Assembly: GCF_052119705.1 (NCBI RefSeq)
Contig: NZ_JBGQOP010000003.1
Coordinates: 102,542-166,541, forward strand
From: Oceanimonas sp052119705
Lineage (GTDB): Bacteria > Pseudomonadota > Gammaproteobacteria > Enterobacterales > Aeromonadaceae
Direction of reading: 5' to 3'
Length of the DNA stretch: 64,000 nucleotides
A program made the position numbers and the translations under genes. The notes beneath the pieces were generated by a model that was not told the DNA's origin, ran no database searches, and saw only the letters and a list, made by a program, of their open reading frames with translations. Positions 24,748 through 33,066 of the stretch are shown piece by piece; position 1 is the stretch's first letter; each line of letters begins with the position of its first letter.

Positions 24748-25893
24748 ATGGCAGAGTCCGATGGTCAAGAAAAAACCGAACTGCCTACGGCGGAAAAGCT
24801 TCGCCAAGCCCGCGAAAAAGGCCAGATCCCGCGCTCAAAAGAGCTAGGTACGGCGGCGGTATTGTTGAGCGGCGCCTTCGGCTTAATTATGGTGGGTGAT
24901 GCGCTGACGTTGGCGTTGTTCAAGGTATTTAAGACGAGTTTTTCTGTCGATCGCGCGACTTTATTTGACCCTGAGTCCATGCTGCCGGCCTTTCGTGACT
25001 CCATGTTCGCCCTTATGTGGCCCTTGATGGGGTTTTTCGCCATTGTGTTGGTGGCGGCCTTAGTCGGTAACAGTTTGTTGGGTGGCATTAACTTTAGCAG
25101 CGACGCCATGATGCCCAAACTGAGCAAAATGAGCCCCATTAAAGGCTTAAAGCGCATGTTTGGCGTGCAAGCTATGGTAGAGCTGCTTAAGTCGATTGCT
25201 AAGGTGGTGTTTATTGCCACCCTCGCCATTACCGTATTATGGGGCCAGTTCGATAATATTTTACGTCTCAGTAACGAGAGCTTACCCAAGGCCATGGTGG
25301 AGGCCACCGACTTGGTGATGAATATGGGGCTGGTGCTGTGCTTAGCCTTGCTACCGATCGTGGCCATAGACGTGCCGTTTCAAATTTGGAACCACACCCG
25401 CCAGCTAAAGATGACGCTGCAGGAAGTGAAAGACGAATACAAGAACAGCGAAGGTAAGCCGGAAGTGAAAGGGCGTATTCGGCGCCTGCAACAAGAAATG
25501 GCTAATCGACGCATGATGGGTGATGTGCCCGAAGCGGACGTGGTGGTGGTCAACCCTGATCATTTCTCGGTGGCGCTGCGTTACGATAAATTTACGCCCG
25601 GTGCCTCGCCTAAAGTCGTGGCCAAAGGCATGGATGAGGTAGCGTTAAAAATTCGTGAAATTGCTCGCGAGTATGAGATACCCGTGATTTCTTCGCCGCC
25701 TCTGACGCGTGCTATTTATTTTTCGACGAAAGTGGGTAGCGAGATCCCGGAAGGCCTGTTTGTGGCGGTTGCACAAGTATTGGCTTATGTGTTCCAGCTA
25801 AATAACTGGCGCAAAGGCCAAGGCCGCAAACCCACGGCGCTAAAAGACGACCTGCCCATTCCCGACGAGCTAAAAGTGGATAGACCCTATTAG
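24748..25893 (+). CDS. flhB: Flagellar export switch protein FlhB
   Basis: A 381-residue FlhB, the substrate-specificity switch. The N-terminal EKTELPTAEKLRQAREKGQIPRSKEL is canonical, followed by four membrane segments to ~210. The autocleavage site is NPDH at 269-272 (VVVNPDHFSVALRYD) rather than the more common NPTH; cleavage occurs between Asn and Pro, both present. A C-terminal extension past ~355 is basic. It is coupled to fliR. A short heptamer array follows the stop. Confidence 0.95.
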   Translation: MAESDGQEKTELPTAEKLRQAREKGQIPRSKELGTAAVLLSGAFGLIMVGDALTLALFKVFKTSFSVDRATLFDPESMLPAFRDSMFALMWPLMGFFAIVLVAALVGNSLLGGINFSSDAMMPKLSKMSPIKGLKRMFGVQAMVELLKSIAKVVFIATLAITVLWGQFDNILRLSNESLPKAMVEATDLVMNMGLVLCLALLPIVAIDVPFQIWNHTRQLKMTLQEVKDEYKNSEGKPEVKGRIRRLQQEMANRRMMGDVPEADVVVVNPDHFSVALRYDKFTPGASPKVVAKGMDEVALKIREIAREYEIPVISSPPLTRAIYFSTKVGSEIPEGLFVAVAQVLAYVFQLNNWRKGQGRKPTALKDDLPIPDELKVDRPY

Positions 25894-25898
25894 AGATA

Positions 25899-25919
25899 GC
25901 TGGAAGCTAGAAGCGAAAT
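25899..25919 (+). repeat. Heptamer array after flhB
   Basis: Three units GCTGGAA, GCTAGAA, GCGAAAT begin 5 bases past the flhB stop. The unit type is shared with the arrays after flrC and tyrA. Confidence 0.6.
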
Positions 25920-26096
25920 ACCGATTTTTTTTGCAGCGTGCCCCTATTTTAGGTGGAGAGTATTCGGCATGGTTTGGTGTCTTGTTTAAAAACAACCAAC
26001 AAAACTATCCCGCCGAAGCCCTAAGTGTCTTGTAGATACCTGTTGGGCGTCAATCTTTACGCCGCTCTGCGCTCTGTTGTTATGCGCCCTTATTCC

Positions 26097-26182
26097 GTCT
26101 TTGCGAGCGTAGCGCGGCAATCCATACTACAACGGCGCTGTACATAACTATGGATTGCTGAGTCGTTGCACTCCTCGATGAC
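26097..26182. repeat. REP-like palindrome upstream of flhA
   Basis: This is the same arms as at 6004-6095 (TTGCGAGCGTAGCGCGGCAA, then the complementary arm ending CTCCTCG), with about 25 bases between them. Confidence 0.7.
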
Positions 26183-26208
26183 GAAGGTTAGGGTTTAGCT
26201 CTGGCCTT

Positions 26209-26298
26209 TTGTAGGGTGGCAACTTGTTCGCCACGGTTTTATGTTGTCTTCAAAAACATCCGCTGACGCGGACCGGCGAACAAGTTGCCGGCTACAAG
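26209..26298. repeat. Inverted repeat upstream of flhA
   Basis: TTGTAGGGTGGCAACTTGTT... at 26209-26234 pairs with ...AACAAGTTGCCGGCTACAAG at 26275-26298. It is related to the repeats at 8275 and 17684. Together with 26097-26182 and a heptamer-type right arm at 26317-26345 it fills the 520-base gap between flhB and flhA. Confidence 0.65.
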
Positions 26299-26357
26299 GA
26301 CCGTCGCACCGCTCTTCCCCTCACCCTTCACTCTTCACGACTCACAAGTAAGACCTT

Positions 26358-26373
26358 TGGCTCGTTTCTTGCA
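26358..26373 (+). promoter_or_regulatory. Sigma-54 promoter of flhAFG-fliA
   Basis: TGGCTCGTTTCTTGCA has correct spacing and a perfect -12 element. The predicted transcription start near 26384 lies 30 bases before the flhA ATG at 26414 and excludes the longer in-frame starts upstream. Confidence 0.85.
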
Positions 26374-26413
26374 TCCATTCAGCCCATCTCTCTTTGGTGG
26401 CAATTTAGGCGTA

Positions 26414-28516
26414 ATGGCATTTAAGGAAAAATTTCAACAGTTGGGGCCTTGGTCTACTTGGTTTAGCAAGGGCATAGGCACGCCGTTATTGGTGCTGGCT
26501 GCATTGGGCATGGTGGTATTACCCATACCTGCGCTGCTGCTCGATATTCTATTTTCTTTTAATATCTCGCTGGCCTTGGTCATCTTATTGGTGGCGGTTT
26601 ACAGCAAGCGGCCGTTGGACTTCGCCGCCTTCCCAACCGTGTTATTAGTGGCGACTTTGCTGCGGCTCGCGCTCAACGTCGCCTCGACCCGAGTGGTGCT
26701 GCTAGAAGGGCACTTAGGTGAGGGCGCGGCCGGTAACGTTATCGAAGCTTTTGGTAATGTGGTGATCGGCGGTAACTATGCGGTTGGTTTGATCGTGTTC
26801 TTGATTTTGATGATCATCAACTTCGCCGTGGTGACCAAGGGTGCTGGCCGTATTGCCGAAGTAAGCGCGCGCTTTACCTTGGATGCCATGCCAGGTAAGC
26901 AAATGGCGATAGATGCGGACTTAAACGCCGGCTTAATAAATCAAGATGAAGCCCGTAGCCGCCGTGCCGAAGTGACCCAAGAAGCGGACTTTTACGGCTC
27001 CATGGATGGTGCCTCTAAGTTCGTAAAAGGTGATGCCATCGCCGGCATCATGATCCTGTTTATCAATATAATTGGCGGCTTTATTATCGGCATGGCCCAG
27101 CATGGCTTGTCGTTTGGTGAAGCGGCAAAAATTTATACCCTGCTCACTATCGGTGATGGCTTAGTCGCGCAAATCCCCTCGCTGATGCTCTCTATTGCCG
27201 CAGCCATTATCGTCACCCGCCAAAATAACAGCGAAGACATGGGTGAAGCCATGCTGGGCCAGCTGTTTGATAAACCCAAAGCGCTGTCGATTGCCGCGGG
27301 TATCTTGATTGTTATGGGGCTAGTACCCGGCATGCCGCATTTTGCTTTTCTGTTACTAGGGGGGGCATCGGCGTTTGCTGCTTGGTGGACGATTAAGCGT
27401 AATACCCGCGTGGCTCAAGAGTTAGTTGAACAAGAGCTAGCACCGCCCCCACCGAGTACAGATGTGAAAGAGCTGGGTTGGGACGATGTGGCGCAAGTGG
27501 ATACTATTGGCCTGGAAGTAGGCTATCGCTTAATCAGTCTGGTGGATCAAGCTCAGGGCGGCGAACTACTGAGCCGCATCAAAGGCGTGCGCAAGAAGCT
27601 CTCTCAAGAGTTGGGCTTTTTAATTCCTGCGGTGCATATTCGCGACAACCTAGAGCTGGGGCCCAACCAATACCAAATTACCATGATGGGCGTGAGCTCA
27701 GGCTCGGCGGAGATTTATCCCGAGCGCGAGCTGGCCATTAACCCCGGCCAAGTGTTTGGTCCGGTGCAAGGCATAGACACCCGAGATCCGGCTTTTGACT
27801 TAGAAGCCACTTGGATTGCCAAAGACCAAATAGAGCAGGCACAAAGCTTAGGCTATACGGTAGTGGATGCCGCGACCGTGGTGGCCACGCACTTAAGCCA
27901 GTTGCTGACTAACCATGCCGCCGTGTTATTGGGCCATGAAGAAGTGCAAAACCTCATCGATCAGGTGGGGCGTAATCAACCTAAACTGGTAGAGGGCCTA
28001 GTACCCAATACCATGAGCTTAGGTTTAGTGACCAAAGTGCTGCAAAGCTTGCTCCATGAAGGGGTGACCATTCGCGACATGCGCACCATTTTACAGACGC
28101 TGACAGAGTATTCGACCAAGAGTCAGGATCCGGAAGTGTTAACTGCGGCGTGCCGGATTGCGCTGCGCCGTTTTATGGTGCAAGAGATAGCAGGCACAGA
28201 GCGCGAACTGCCCGTGATCACCTTGGTGCCGGAGTTGGAACAAATCTTGCAAAGCTCCTTACAAGCAGGTGGCGCTCAGGGCAGCGGCATAGAGCCGGGT
28301 TTGGCCGAGCGCATGCAGCAATCTTTAGCCCAAGCGGCGGCAAATCAAGAGATGGAAGGGCAGCCGGCAATATTACTAACCTCAGGCATGTTGCGCACCA
28401 CCTTGGCGCGCTTTGTTAAACACACGATTCCCAGCTTGCGAGTTTTGTCTTATCAGGAAGTGCCTGATGACCGTCAAATTCGCATTGTGGCGTCCGTTGG
28501 CGGCCAGCAACATTAG
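26414..28516 (+). CDS. flhA: Flagellar export protein FlhA
   Basis: A 700-residue FlhA, the nonameric export-gate ring and proton-driven engine. About eight membrane segments lie in residues ~20-330, with the conserved cytoplasmic loop SARFTLDAMPGKQMAID and DADLNAG. The C-terminal cytosolic docking domain spans ~340-700. The start at 26414 (MAFKEKFQQLG) is fixed by the sigma-54 promoter just upstream; an in-frame ATG at 26285 would lie before the transcription start and reads through repeat sequence. It is first gene of flhA-flhF-flhG-fliA. Confidence 0.96.
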   Translation: MAFKEKFQQLGPWSTWFSKGIGTPLLVLAALGMVVLPIPALLLDILFSFNISLALVILLVAVYSKRPLDFAAFPTVLLVATLLRLALNVASTRVVLLEGHLGEGAAGNVIEAFGNVVIGGNYAVGLIVFLILMIINFAVVTKGAGRIAEVSARFTLDAMPGKQMAIDADLNAGLINQDEARSRRAEVTQEADFYGSMDGASKFVKGDAIAGIMILFINIIGGFIIGMAQHGLSFGEAAKIYTLLTIGDGLVAQIPSLMLSIAAAIIVTRQNNSEDMGEAMLGQLFDKPKALSIAAGILIVMGLVPGMPHFAFLLLGGASAFAAWWTIKRNTRVAQELVEQELAPPPPSTDVKELGWDDVAQVDTIGLEVGYRLISLVDQAQGGELLSRIKGVRKKLSQELGFLIPAVHIRDNLELGPNQYQITMMGVSSGSAEIYPERELAINPGQVFGPVQGIDTRDPAFDLEATWIAKDQIEQAQSLGYTVVDAATVVATHLSQLLTNHAAVLLGHEEVQNLIDQVGRNQPKLVEGLVPNTMSLGLVTKVLQSLLHEGVTIRDMRTILQTLTEYSTKSQDPEVLTAACRIALRRFMVQEIAGTERELPVITLVPELEQILQSSLQAGGAQGSGIEPGLAERMQQSLAQAAANQEMEGQPAILLTSGMLRTTLARFVKHTIPSLRVLSYQEVPDDRQIRIVASVGGQQH

Positions 28517-28561
28517 GTTGCCAGCGAGAGCAGGGTGCCAGTTTCAGGGTGGAATAGTTAG

Positions 28562-30118
28562 ATGAAGATAAAACGTTTTTTTGCGAAAGATATGCGCTCT
28601 GCATTGGCCGAGGTGAAAGAAGTCTTGGGCAATGACGCTGTGATCATGTCTAATAAAAAAGTCTCGGGTGGCATAGAAATAGTGGCCGCCGTGGACGATG
28701 ACGAAACCCCGGTCACGCCGCTGCAACGGCCCTTGCATGAAGACAATGTCAAAATATCGTCACATGCGCGTCAATTTGTTCCCCCTTTAAATGATCAGCA
28801 GCAGGCGGAAACTTTACAGTCCTTGCTGATGCGTGGCCGCCAAGCGCCGTCACCCCAAACCATAGCCGAACAGGTTGATTGGACTGATCCGCGCTTGGCG
28901 CCCGAATCGCCGCTCACCGCAGGCTTGCGCGCCGGACGTGAATCTGGCCGCTATGCGGGGCGTGATGCCTTGTTAGATAATCAGTCCAGCGAACGGCGCA
29001 CCCAAGACCACCAAGCCGCCGGTTATGGCCGCCGTGAAGGCCGTGCTGAAAGTCGTACTGAAGGCCGAAACGAAGGCCGAAACGAAGGCCGGCGCGAACC
29101 GACCTTAAGCCCGCTGGCCGCCTCACCCCAGCCACAACTGCATGACAGCCGCGAATATAAGCGCAAAGACACGGCAAAAGACAAAGAGCTGCATGCCATG
29201 CGCAAAGAAATTGCCAGCATTCGTCGCTTATTGGAGCATCAAGTATCGGGCTTAATGTGGCAAGAAGTGGAGCGGCGTGAGCCGGTGCGCGCCATGGTCA
29301 TTAAACAGCTCAACGAGCTGGGTTTTAGCGATGGTTTTGCCGATCAACTGGCGATGCGCATCAACGATCAAGCCCCACCTCATGAAGCCTGGAGCCAAAT
29401 TGAAACCGCGCTTAATCAGCAATTGCTGACTGGCGAAGATGAAATTTTACGCCAAGGCGGCGCCGTCGCGCTGTTGGGGCCAACTGGCGTAGGCAAGACC
29501 ACCACCATTGCCAAGTTGGCCGCGCGTTTTGCCGCCCGCTATGGCGCCGACCAAATAGCGCTGATCACCACGGATCACTATCGTATTGGTGCCCACGAGC
29601 AGCTGCAAACCTATGGCCGTATCATGGGCGTGGTGGTGAAGCAGGCGCGCACCTATGAAGAGTTAGCGCAAACCCTGTACCAATTACGCCACCGACGTTT
29701 GGTGTTGATCGACACCGCTGGCATGGGCCAGCGCGATTTACGCTTAAACCAGCAACTCGACACCTTAGTGGGCGATAAGCAGATAAAAATTCGTAACTAC
29801 TTAGTGCTGCCGGCCACGGCCCAGCGCCGAGTGTTACAAGAGGCCGTGGATCATTTTCGTCGTATTCCACTCGCCGGCTGTATTCTCACCAAGCTAGATG
29901 AGAGTTTGTCGCTGGGGGATGTGTTGGATATTAGTATTCAAAATAGCTTGCCCATTAGTTACATCACGGACGGGCAACGGGTGCCGGAAGACTTGCGTTT
30001 AGCAAACGGACAAGAGTTGGTGAAGCAGGCATTAGGCAACTTAGAGCAGCGTCGAGAAGAACCCTATTATTGGGAATCTTCAGAGTCCGATGAAGAGGAT
30101 GGGCGTTTTTATGAATAA
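28562..30118 (+). CDS. flhF: Polar flagellar GTPase FlhF
   Basis: A 518-residue SRP-type GTPase that marks the cell pole for flagellar assembly. It has an N-terminal B domain (MKIKRFFAKDMRSALAEVK) and a long charged linker, then an NG domain with P-loop GPTGVGKTT (~305-313), DTAGMGQRD and TKLDE. The linker contains five tandem EGRx tetrapeptides at ~159-178 encoded by 12-base repeats (29036-29095). It overlaps flhG by 8 bases. Confidence 0.95.
   Translation: MKIKRFFAKDMRSALAEVKEVLGNDAVIMSNKKVSGGIEIVAAVDDDETPVTPLQRPLHEDNVKISSHARQFVPPLNDQQQAETLQSLLMRGRQAPSPQTIAEQVDWTDPRLAPESPLTAGLRAGRESGRYAGRDALLDNQSSERRTQDHQAAGYGRREGRAESRTEGRNEGRNEGRREPTLSPLAASPQPQLHDSREYKRKDTAKDKELHAMRKEIASIRRLLEHQVSGLMWQEVERREPVRAMVIKQLNELGFSDGFADQLAMRINDQAPPHEAWSQIETALNQQLLTGEDEILRQGGAVALLGPTGVGKTTTIAKLAARFAARYGADQIALITTDHYRIGAHEQLQTYGRIMGVVVKQARTYEELAQTLYQLRHRRLVLIDTAGMGQRDLRLNQQLDTLVGDKQIKIRNYLVLPATAQRRVLQEAVDHFRRIPLAGCILTKLDESLSLGDVLDISIQNSLPISYITDGQRVPEDLRLANGQELVKQALGNLEQRREEPYYWESSESDEEDGRFYE
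29036..29095 (+). repeat. In-frame 12-base tandem repeat in flhF
   Basis: Five 12-base units (GAAGGCCGTGCT, GAAAGTCGTACT, GAAGGCCGAAAC twice, GAAGGCCGGCGC) encode EGRA, ESRT, EGRN, EGRN, EGRR in the linker. Copy changes would keep the frame. Confidence 0.85.
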
Positions 30119-30995
30119 TTGGTTTCCAGACCAAGCGAGTGGGCTGCGACTTATGCAAAAAACCAGCAGGGTACAAGTTATCTCAGTCACCGGCGGTAAA
30201 GGCGGCGTAGGCAAAACCAATATCACCCTCAATATGGCCTCGGCCATGGCGGCTCAAGGCAAAAAGGTGATGGTGTTGGATGCAGACTTAGGTCTAGCGA
30301 ACGTCGATGTTTTGCTCGGTATTCGGGTAACGCGCAATTTGTCTCACGTATTGCGCGGCGAATGCAGCCTCGATGAAGTCTTGGTCGAAGGCCCCCAAGG
30401 CATGATGATCATTCCCGCCACCTCGGGTAATCAGTCGATGACTGAGCTTTCGCCACTTGAGCATGTCAGCTTAATTCGTGCCTTTAGCGAGATGAAAACC
30501 CCCATAGATATTCTGTTAGTGGATACTGCAGCCGGTATTTCTGACATGGTATTGAGCTTTTCTCGCGCCGCCCAAGAAGTGATGGTGATAGTGTGCGATG
30601 AGCCCACCTCCATTACCGATGCTTATGCCTTGATCAAGATTTTATCTCGGGATTATGGGGTATTTAGGTTCAAAATCGTCGCCAACATGGTGCGCAGTCA
30701 GCGTGAAGGGCAAGAGCTGTTTGCCAAGTTAACGCGCGTGACCGACAGATTCTTGGATGCGGCACTTGAGCTAGTGGCCTGTGTGCCCTTCGATGGCAAC
30801 TTACGGTTGAGCGTGCGTCGCCAAACCTTAGTAGTGAATCAATATCCACACTCGCCGTCGGCCATGGCGATTAAGCAACTGGCTAATAAGGCCTTAAGTT
30901 GGCCGGCGCCGGAGCGAGCAGGAGGGCACTTGCAATTTTTTATCGAAAATCTATTAAATCCGCCGGTGGCAGAGAAAAATGTCTGGAGCGAATAA
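30111..30995 (+). CDS. flhG: Flagellar number regulator FlhG (FleN, MinD-like ATPase)
   Basis: A 294-residue MinD/ParA-type ATPase that limits flagellar number by antagonising FlrA and FlhF. The deviant Walker A GGKGGVGKT is at ~27-35, with DADLGLANVD and LLVDTAAG. The start at 30111 is chosen because it keeps the N-terminal DQASGLR (7-13), the motif by which FlhG stimulates the FlhF GTPase. A longer start at 30090 lies inside flhF. It overlaps flhF (8 bases) and fliA (17 bases). Confidence 0.95.
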   Translation: MNNWFPDQASGLRLMQKTSRVQVISVTGGKGGVGKTNITLNMASAMAAQGKKVMVLDADLGLANVDVLLGIRVTRNLSHVLRGECSLDEVLVEGPQGMMIIPATSGNQSMTELSPLEHVSLIRAFSEMKTPIDILLVDTAAGISDMVLSFSRAAQEVMVIVCDEPTSITDAYALIKILSRDYGVFRFKIVANMVRSQREGQELFAKLTRVTDRFLDAALELVACVPFDGNLRLSVRRQTLVVNQYPHSPSAMAIKQLANKALSWPAPERAGGHLQFFIENLLNPPVAEKNVWSE

Positions 30996-31701
30996 AGCAC
31001 TGGTGTACGCCAGACAACAAGGCAATCAGCTGGTGGAGCGCCATGCGGGTTTAGTGAGGCGCATCGCCCACCATTTGCTGGCGCGTTTGCCAGATAGCGT
31101 GCTACTGGACGACTTGATCCAATCGGGCATGGTGGGTTTATTGGAAGCGAGCCGTAATTTTGACGCCAGCAAAGGCGCTAGCTTTGAAACCTTTGCCGGC
31201 ATTCGCATTCGCGGCGCCATGCTGGATGAAATTCGCCGTGGTGATTGGGTGCCGCGCTCGGTACATAAAAATAGTCGCGAAGTGGCCGCGGCCATCAATG
31301 CCGTGCAGCGCCGTGAAGGGCGTAATGCCAGCGACCGCGAAGTGGCGGACGAGCTGGGTGTGAGCATGGAGGAGTACAATGCCATGCTGCTCGATACCAG
31401 CAATGGCAAAATTTTAGAAATGGATGAGTTTGAAACTGGCATAGATAGCAAGGTAGAGCTGAGTAATCATGGCGCTAATCCGTTTGATGACATGGCGAAA
31501 CAGCGTTTTCAAGGCAGTTTGTCGGCACAAATCAAGACACTGCCTGAGCGAGAAGCTTATGTGTTGTCTTTGTATTATGATGAAGAGCTTAACTTAAAGG
31601 ACATTGGTCAAATACTTGACGTTAGCGAGTCACGTGTCAGCCAAATTCACAGTCAAGCCATGCACCGGTTACGCGCTAAATTACAAATTTGGCAAGACTA
31701 A
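30979..31701 (+). CDS. fliA: Flagellar sigma factor FliA (sigma-28)
   Basis: A 240-residue sigma-28. Region 2 has LPDSVLLDDLIQSGMVGLLEA and FETFAGIRIRGAMLDEIRRGDWVPRS; region 3 is ~100-145; region 4 has LPEREAYVLSLYYDEELNLKDIG and a SESRVSQIHSQA helix-turn-helix. It directs late flagellar and chemotaxis genes; a matching promoter is seen 130 bases downstream, before cheY. It is last gene of the flhA operon. Confidence 0.96.
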   Translation: MSGANKALVYARQQGNQLVERHAGLVRRIAHHLLARLPDSVLLDDLIQSGMVGLLEASRNFDASKGASFETFAGIRIRGAMLDEIRRGDWVPRSVHKNSREVAAAINAVQRREGRNASDREVADELGVSMEEYNAMLLDTSNGKILEMDEFETGIDSKVELSNHGANPFDDMAKQRFQGSLSAQIKTLPEREAYVLSLYYDEELNLKDIGQILDVSESRVSQIHSQAMHRLRAKLQIWQD

Positions 31702-31830
31702 GCAGCACTTTTCGCCGCCAGATTATTTTTGGTTGGGTGAAGGCGTTGTTTTTTTATTATCACTTGTTTATTAAATGACCAATATTAGGCTTTGCAAACA
31801 CATTAATGGACTAATCACTCAATATACGAT

Positions 31831-31857
31831 TTAAGTTAAGGTTTAATGGGTCGATAT
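31831..31857 (+). promoter_or_regulatory. Sigma-28 (FliA) promoter of the cheY operon
   Basis: TTAAGTTA, 11 bases, then GTCGATAT matches the sigma-28 consensus TAAAGTTT-N11-GCCGATAA at 12 of 16 positions with exact spacing. It lies 55 bases before the cheY start, just after the fliA gene itself. Confidence 0.7.
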
Positions 31858-31912
31858 AGTTAAAATACTTGCCATGTTCAGCGTCTAAGTGTGCTGAGGA
31901 AGGAGAACTTGC

Positions 31913-32296
31913 TTGGATAAAAATATGAAAATCCTGATCGTGGATGATTTTTCTACGATGCGCAGGATTATTAAAAACTTATTACGTGATCTTGGGTTTA
32001 ATAATACCTTTGAAGCTGATGATGGTTTAACTGCATTACCCATGCTTAAAAATAGCGATTTTGACTTTGTGGTCACCGACTGGAATATGCCGGGTATGCA
32101 AGGCATAGATCTATTGAAAGCGATTCGCGCCGACGAAAAGCTCAAGCACATGCCGGTATTAATGGTGACGGCAGAAGCCAAGCGTGAGCAAATTATTGCT
32201 GCCGCTCAAGCGGGCGTAAATGGTTATGTGGTTAAGCCGTTTACTGCAGGCACTCTGAAAGAGAAACTCGAGAAAGTGTTCGAGCGCATTGGATAA
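31913..32296 (+). CDS. cheY: Chemotaxis response regulator CheY
   Basis: A 127-residue single-domain receiver that binds FliM when phosphorylated. Asp pair in IVDDFSTMRR, phospho-acceptor Asp56 (VVTDWNMPGMQG), Thr in MVTAEAK and Lys in VVKPFT are all present. A TTG start at 31913 is favoured: AAGGAG lies exactly 7 bases before it, whereas the ATG at 31925 would be 19 bases away. cheZ follows after 11 bases. Confidence 0.95.
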   Translation: MDKNMKILIVDDFSTMRRIIKNLLRDLGFNNTFEADDGLTALPMLKNSDFDFVVTDWNMPGMQGIDLLKAIRADEKLKHMPVLMVTAEAKREQIIAAAQAGVNGYVVKPFTAGTLKEKLEKVFERIG

Positions 32297-32307
32297 AAGG
32301 CAACAAG

Positions 32308-33057
32308 ATGGCAGTTAATAACAGCACTATCAGCCTAGAACAAGCGCGCATTTTGGTCGCTATGTTAGAGCGCGGTGATCAAGACGGCGCCGATCGTTAT
32401 CTCACCAGTGTTTGCATGCCGCAAGCCAAAGAATTGGTCGATCAAGTAGGGCAGTTAACGCGTCAATTACATGATTCGTTACAGGAATTTCGTAATGATC
32501 CTCGCTTACCTGAGCTGACCGAAAACGAAATACCCGATGCCCGTGAGCGCTTGAGTTACGTTATCGACATGACGGATAAAGCAGCGAACCGCACCATGGA
32601 TGCGGTAGAAGCTAGCCTACCGATTGCCGAACGCTTAACTGATAACATCGGCCGTATCATGCCGGGCTGGCGCGAATTGATGGGGCGTCAATTAGAGCTT
32701 AATAAATTTAAAGATTTATGTTTCGAACTCGATGATTTCTTAATGAGCTCAGAGCAAGACGCAGATCAATTAAAAAATCTGCTCACCGAAATATTGATGG
32801 CTCAGGATTATCAAGACTTAACCGGTCAGATGATCCGTCGCGTGATTAACTTAGTGCAAGAAGTAGAAGCCAAGTTAGTGGCAATTTTAACGGTATTTGG
32901 TCGCTTGCCCGGTATGGAAGATGTTAAGCCTGCGCCTAAAGTGGCGTTGGTTGCAGACATTACTGCCGAAGGTCCAATTATGAATAAAGAACATCGTAAC
33001 GATGTGGTCTCGGATCAAGACGGCGTAGACGATTTGCTGTCTAGTTTGGGATTCTAA
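32308..33057 (+). CDS. cheZ: CheY-P phosphatase CheZ
   Basis: A 249-residue CheZ. It forms a long four-helix bundle with the catalytic segment AQDYQDLTGQMIRRV, which carries the Gln that positions water, and a C-terminal amphipathic peptide DDLLSSLGF that tethers CheY-P. It lies between cheY and cheA, as usual in polar flagellar clusters. Confidence 0.95.
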   Translation: MAVNNSTISLEQARILVAMLERGDQDGADRYLTSVCMPQAKELVDQVGQLTRQLHDSLQEFRNDPRLPELTENEIPDARERLSYVIDMTDKAANRTMDAVEASLPIAERLTDNIGRIMPGWRELMGRQLELNKFKDLCFELDDFLMSSEQDADQLKNLLTEILMAQDYQDLTGQMIRRVINLVQEVEAKLVAILTVFGRLPGMEDVKPAPKVALVADITAEGPIMNKEHRNDVVSDQDGVDDLLSSLGF

Positions 33058-33066
33058 GGAGAGAAC

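Noticed and set aside
26285..26413. N-terminal extension of FlhA by 43 residues
   Set aside because: It reads through repeat DNA and across a consensus sigma-54 promoter whose transcript would start downstream of it.
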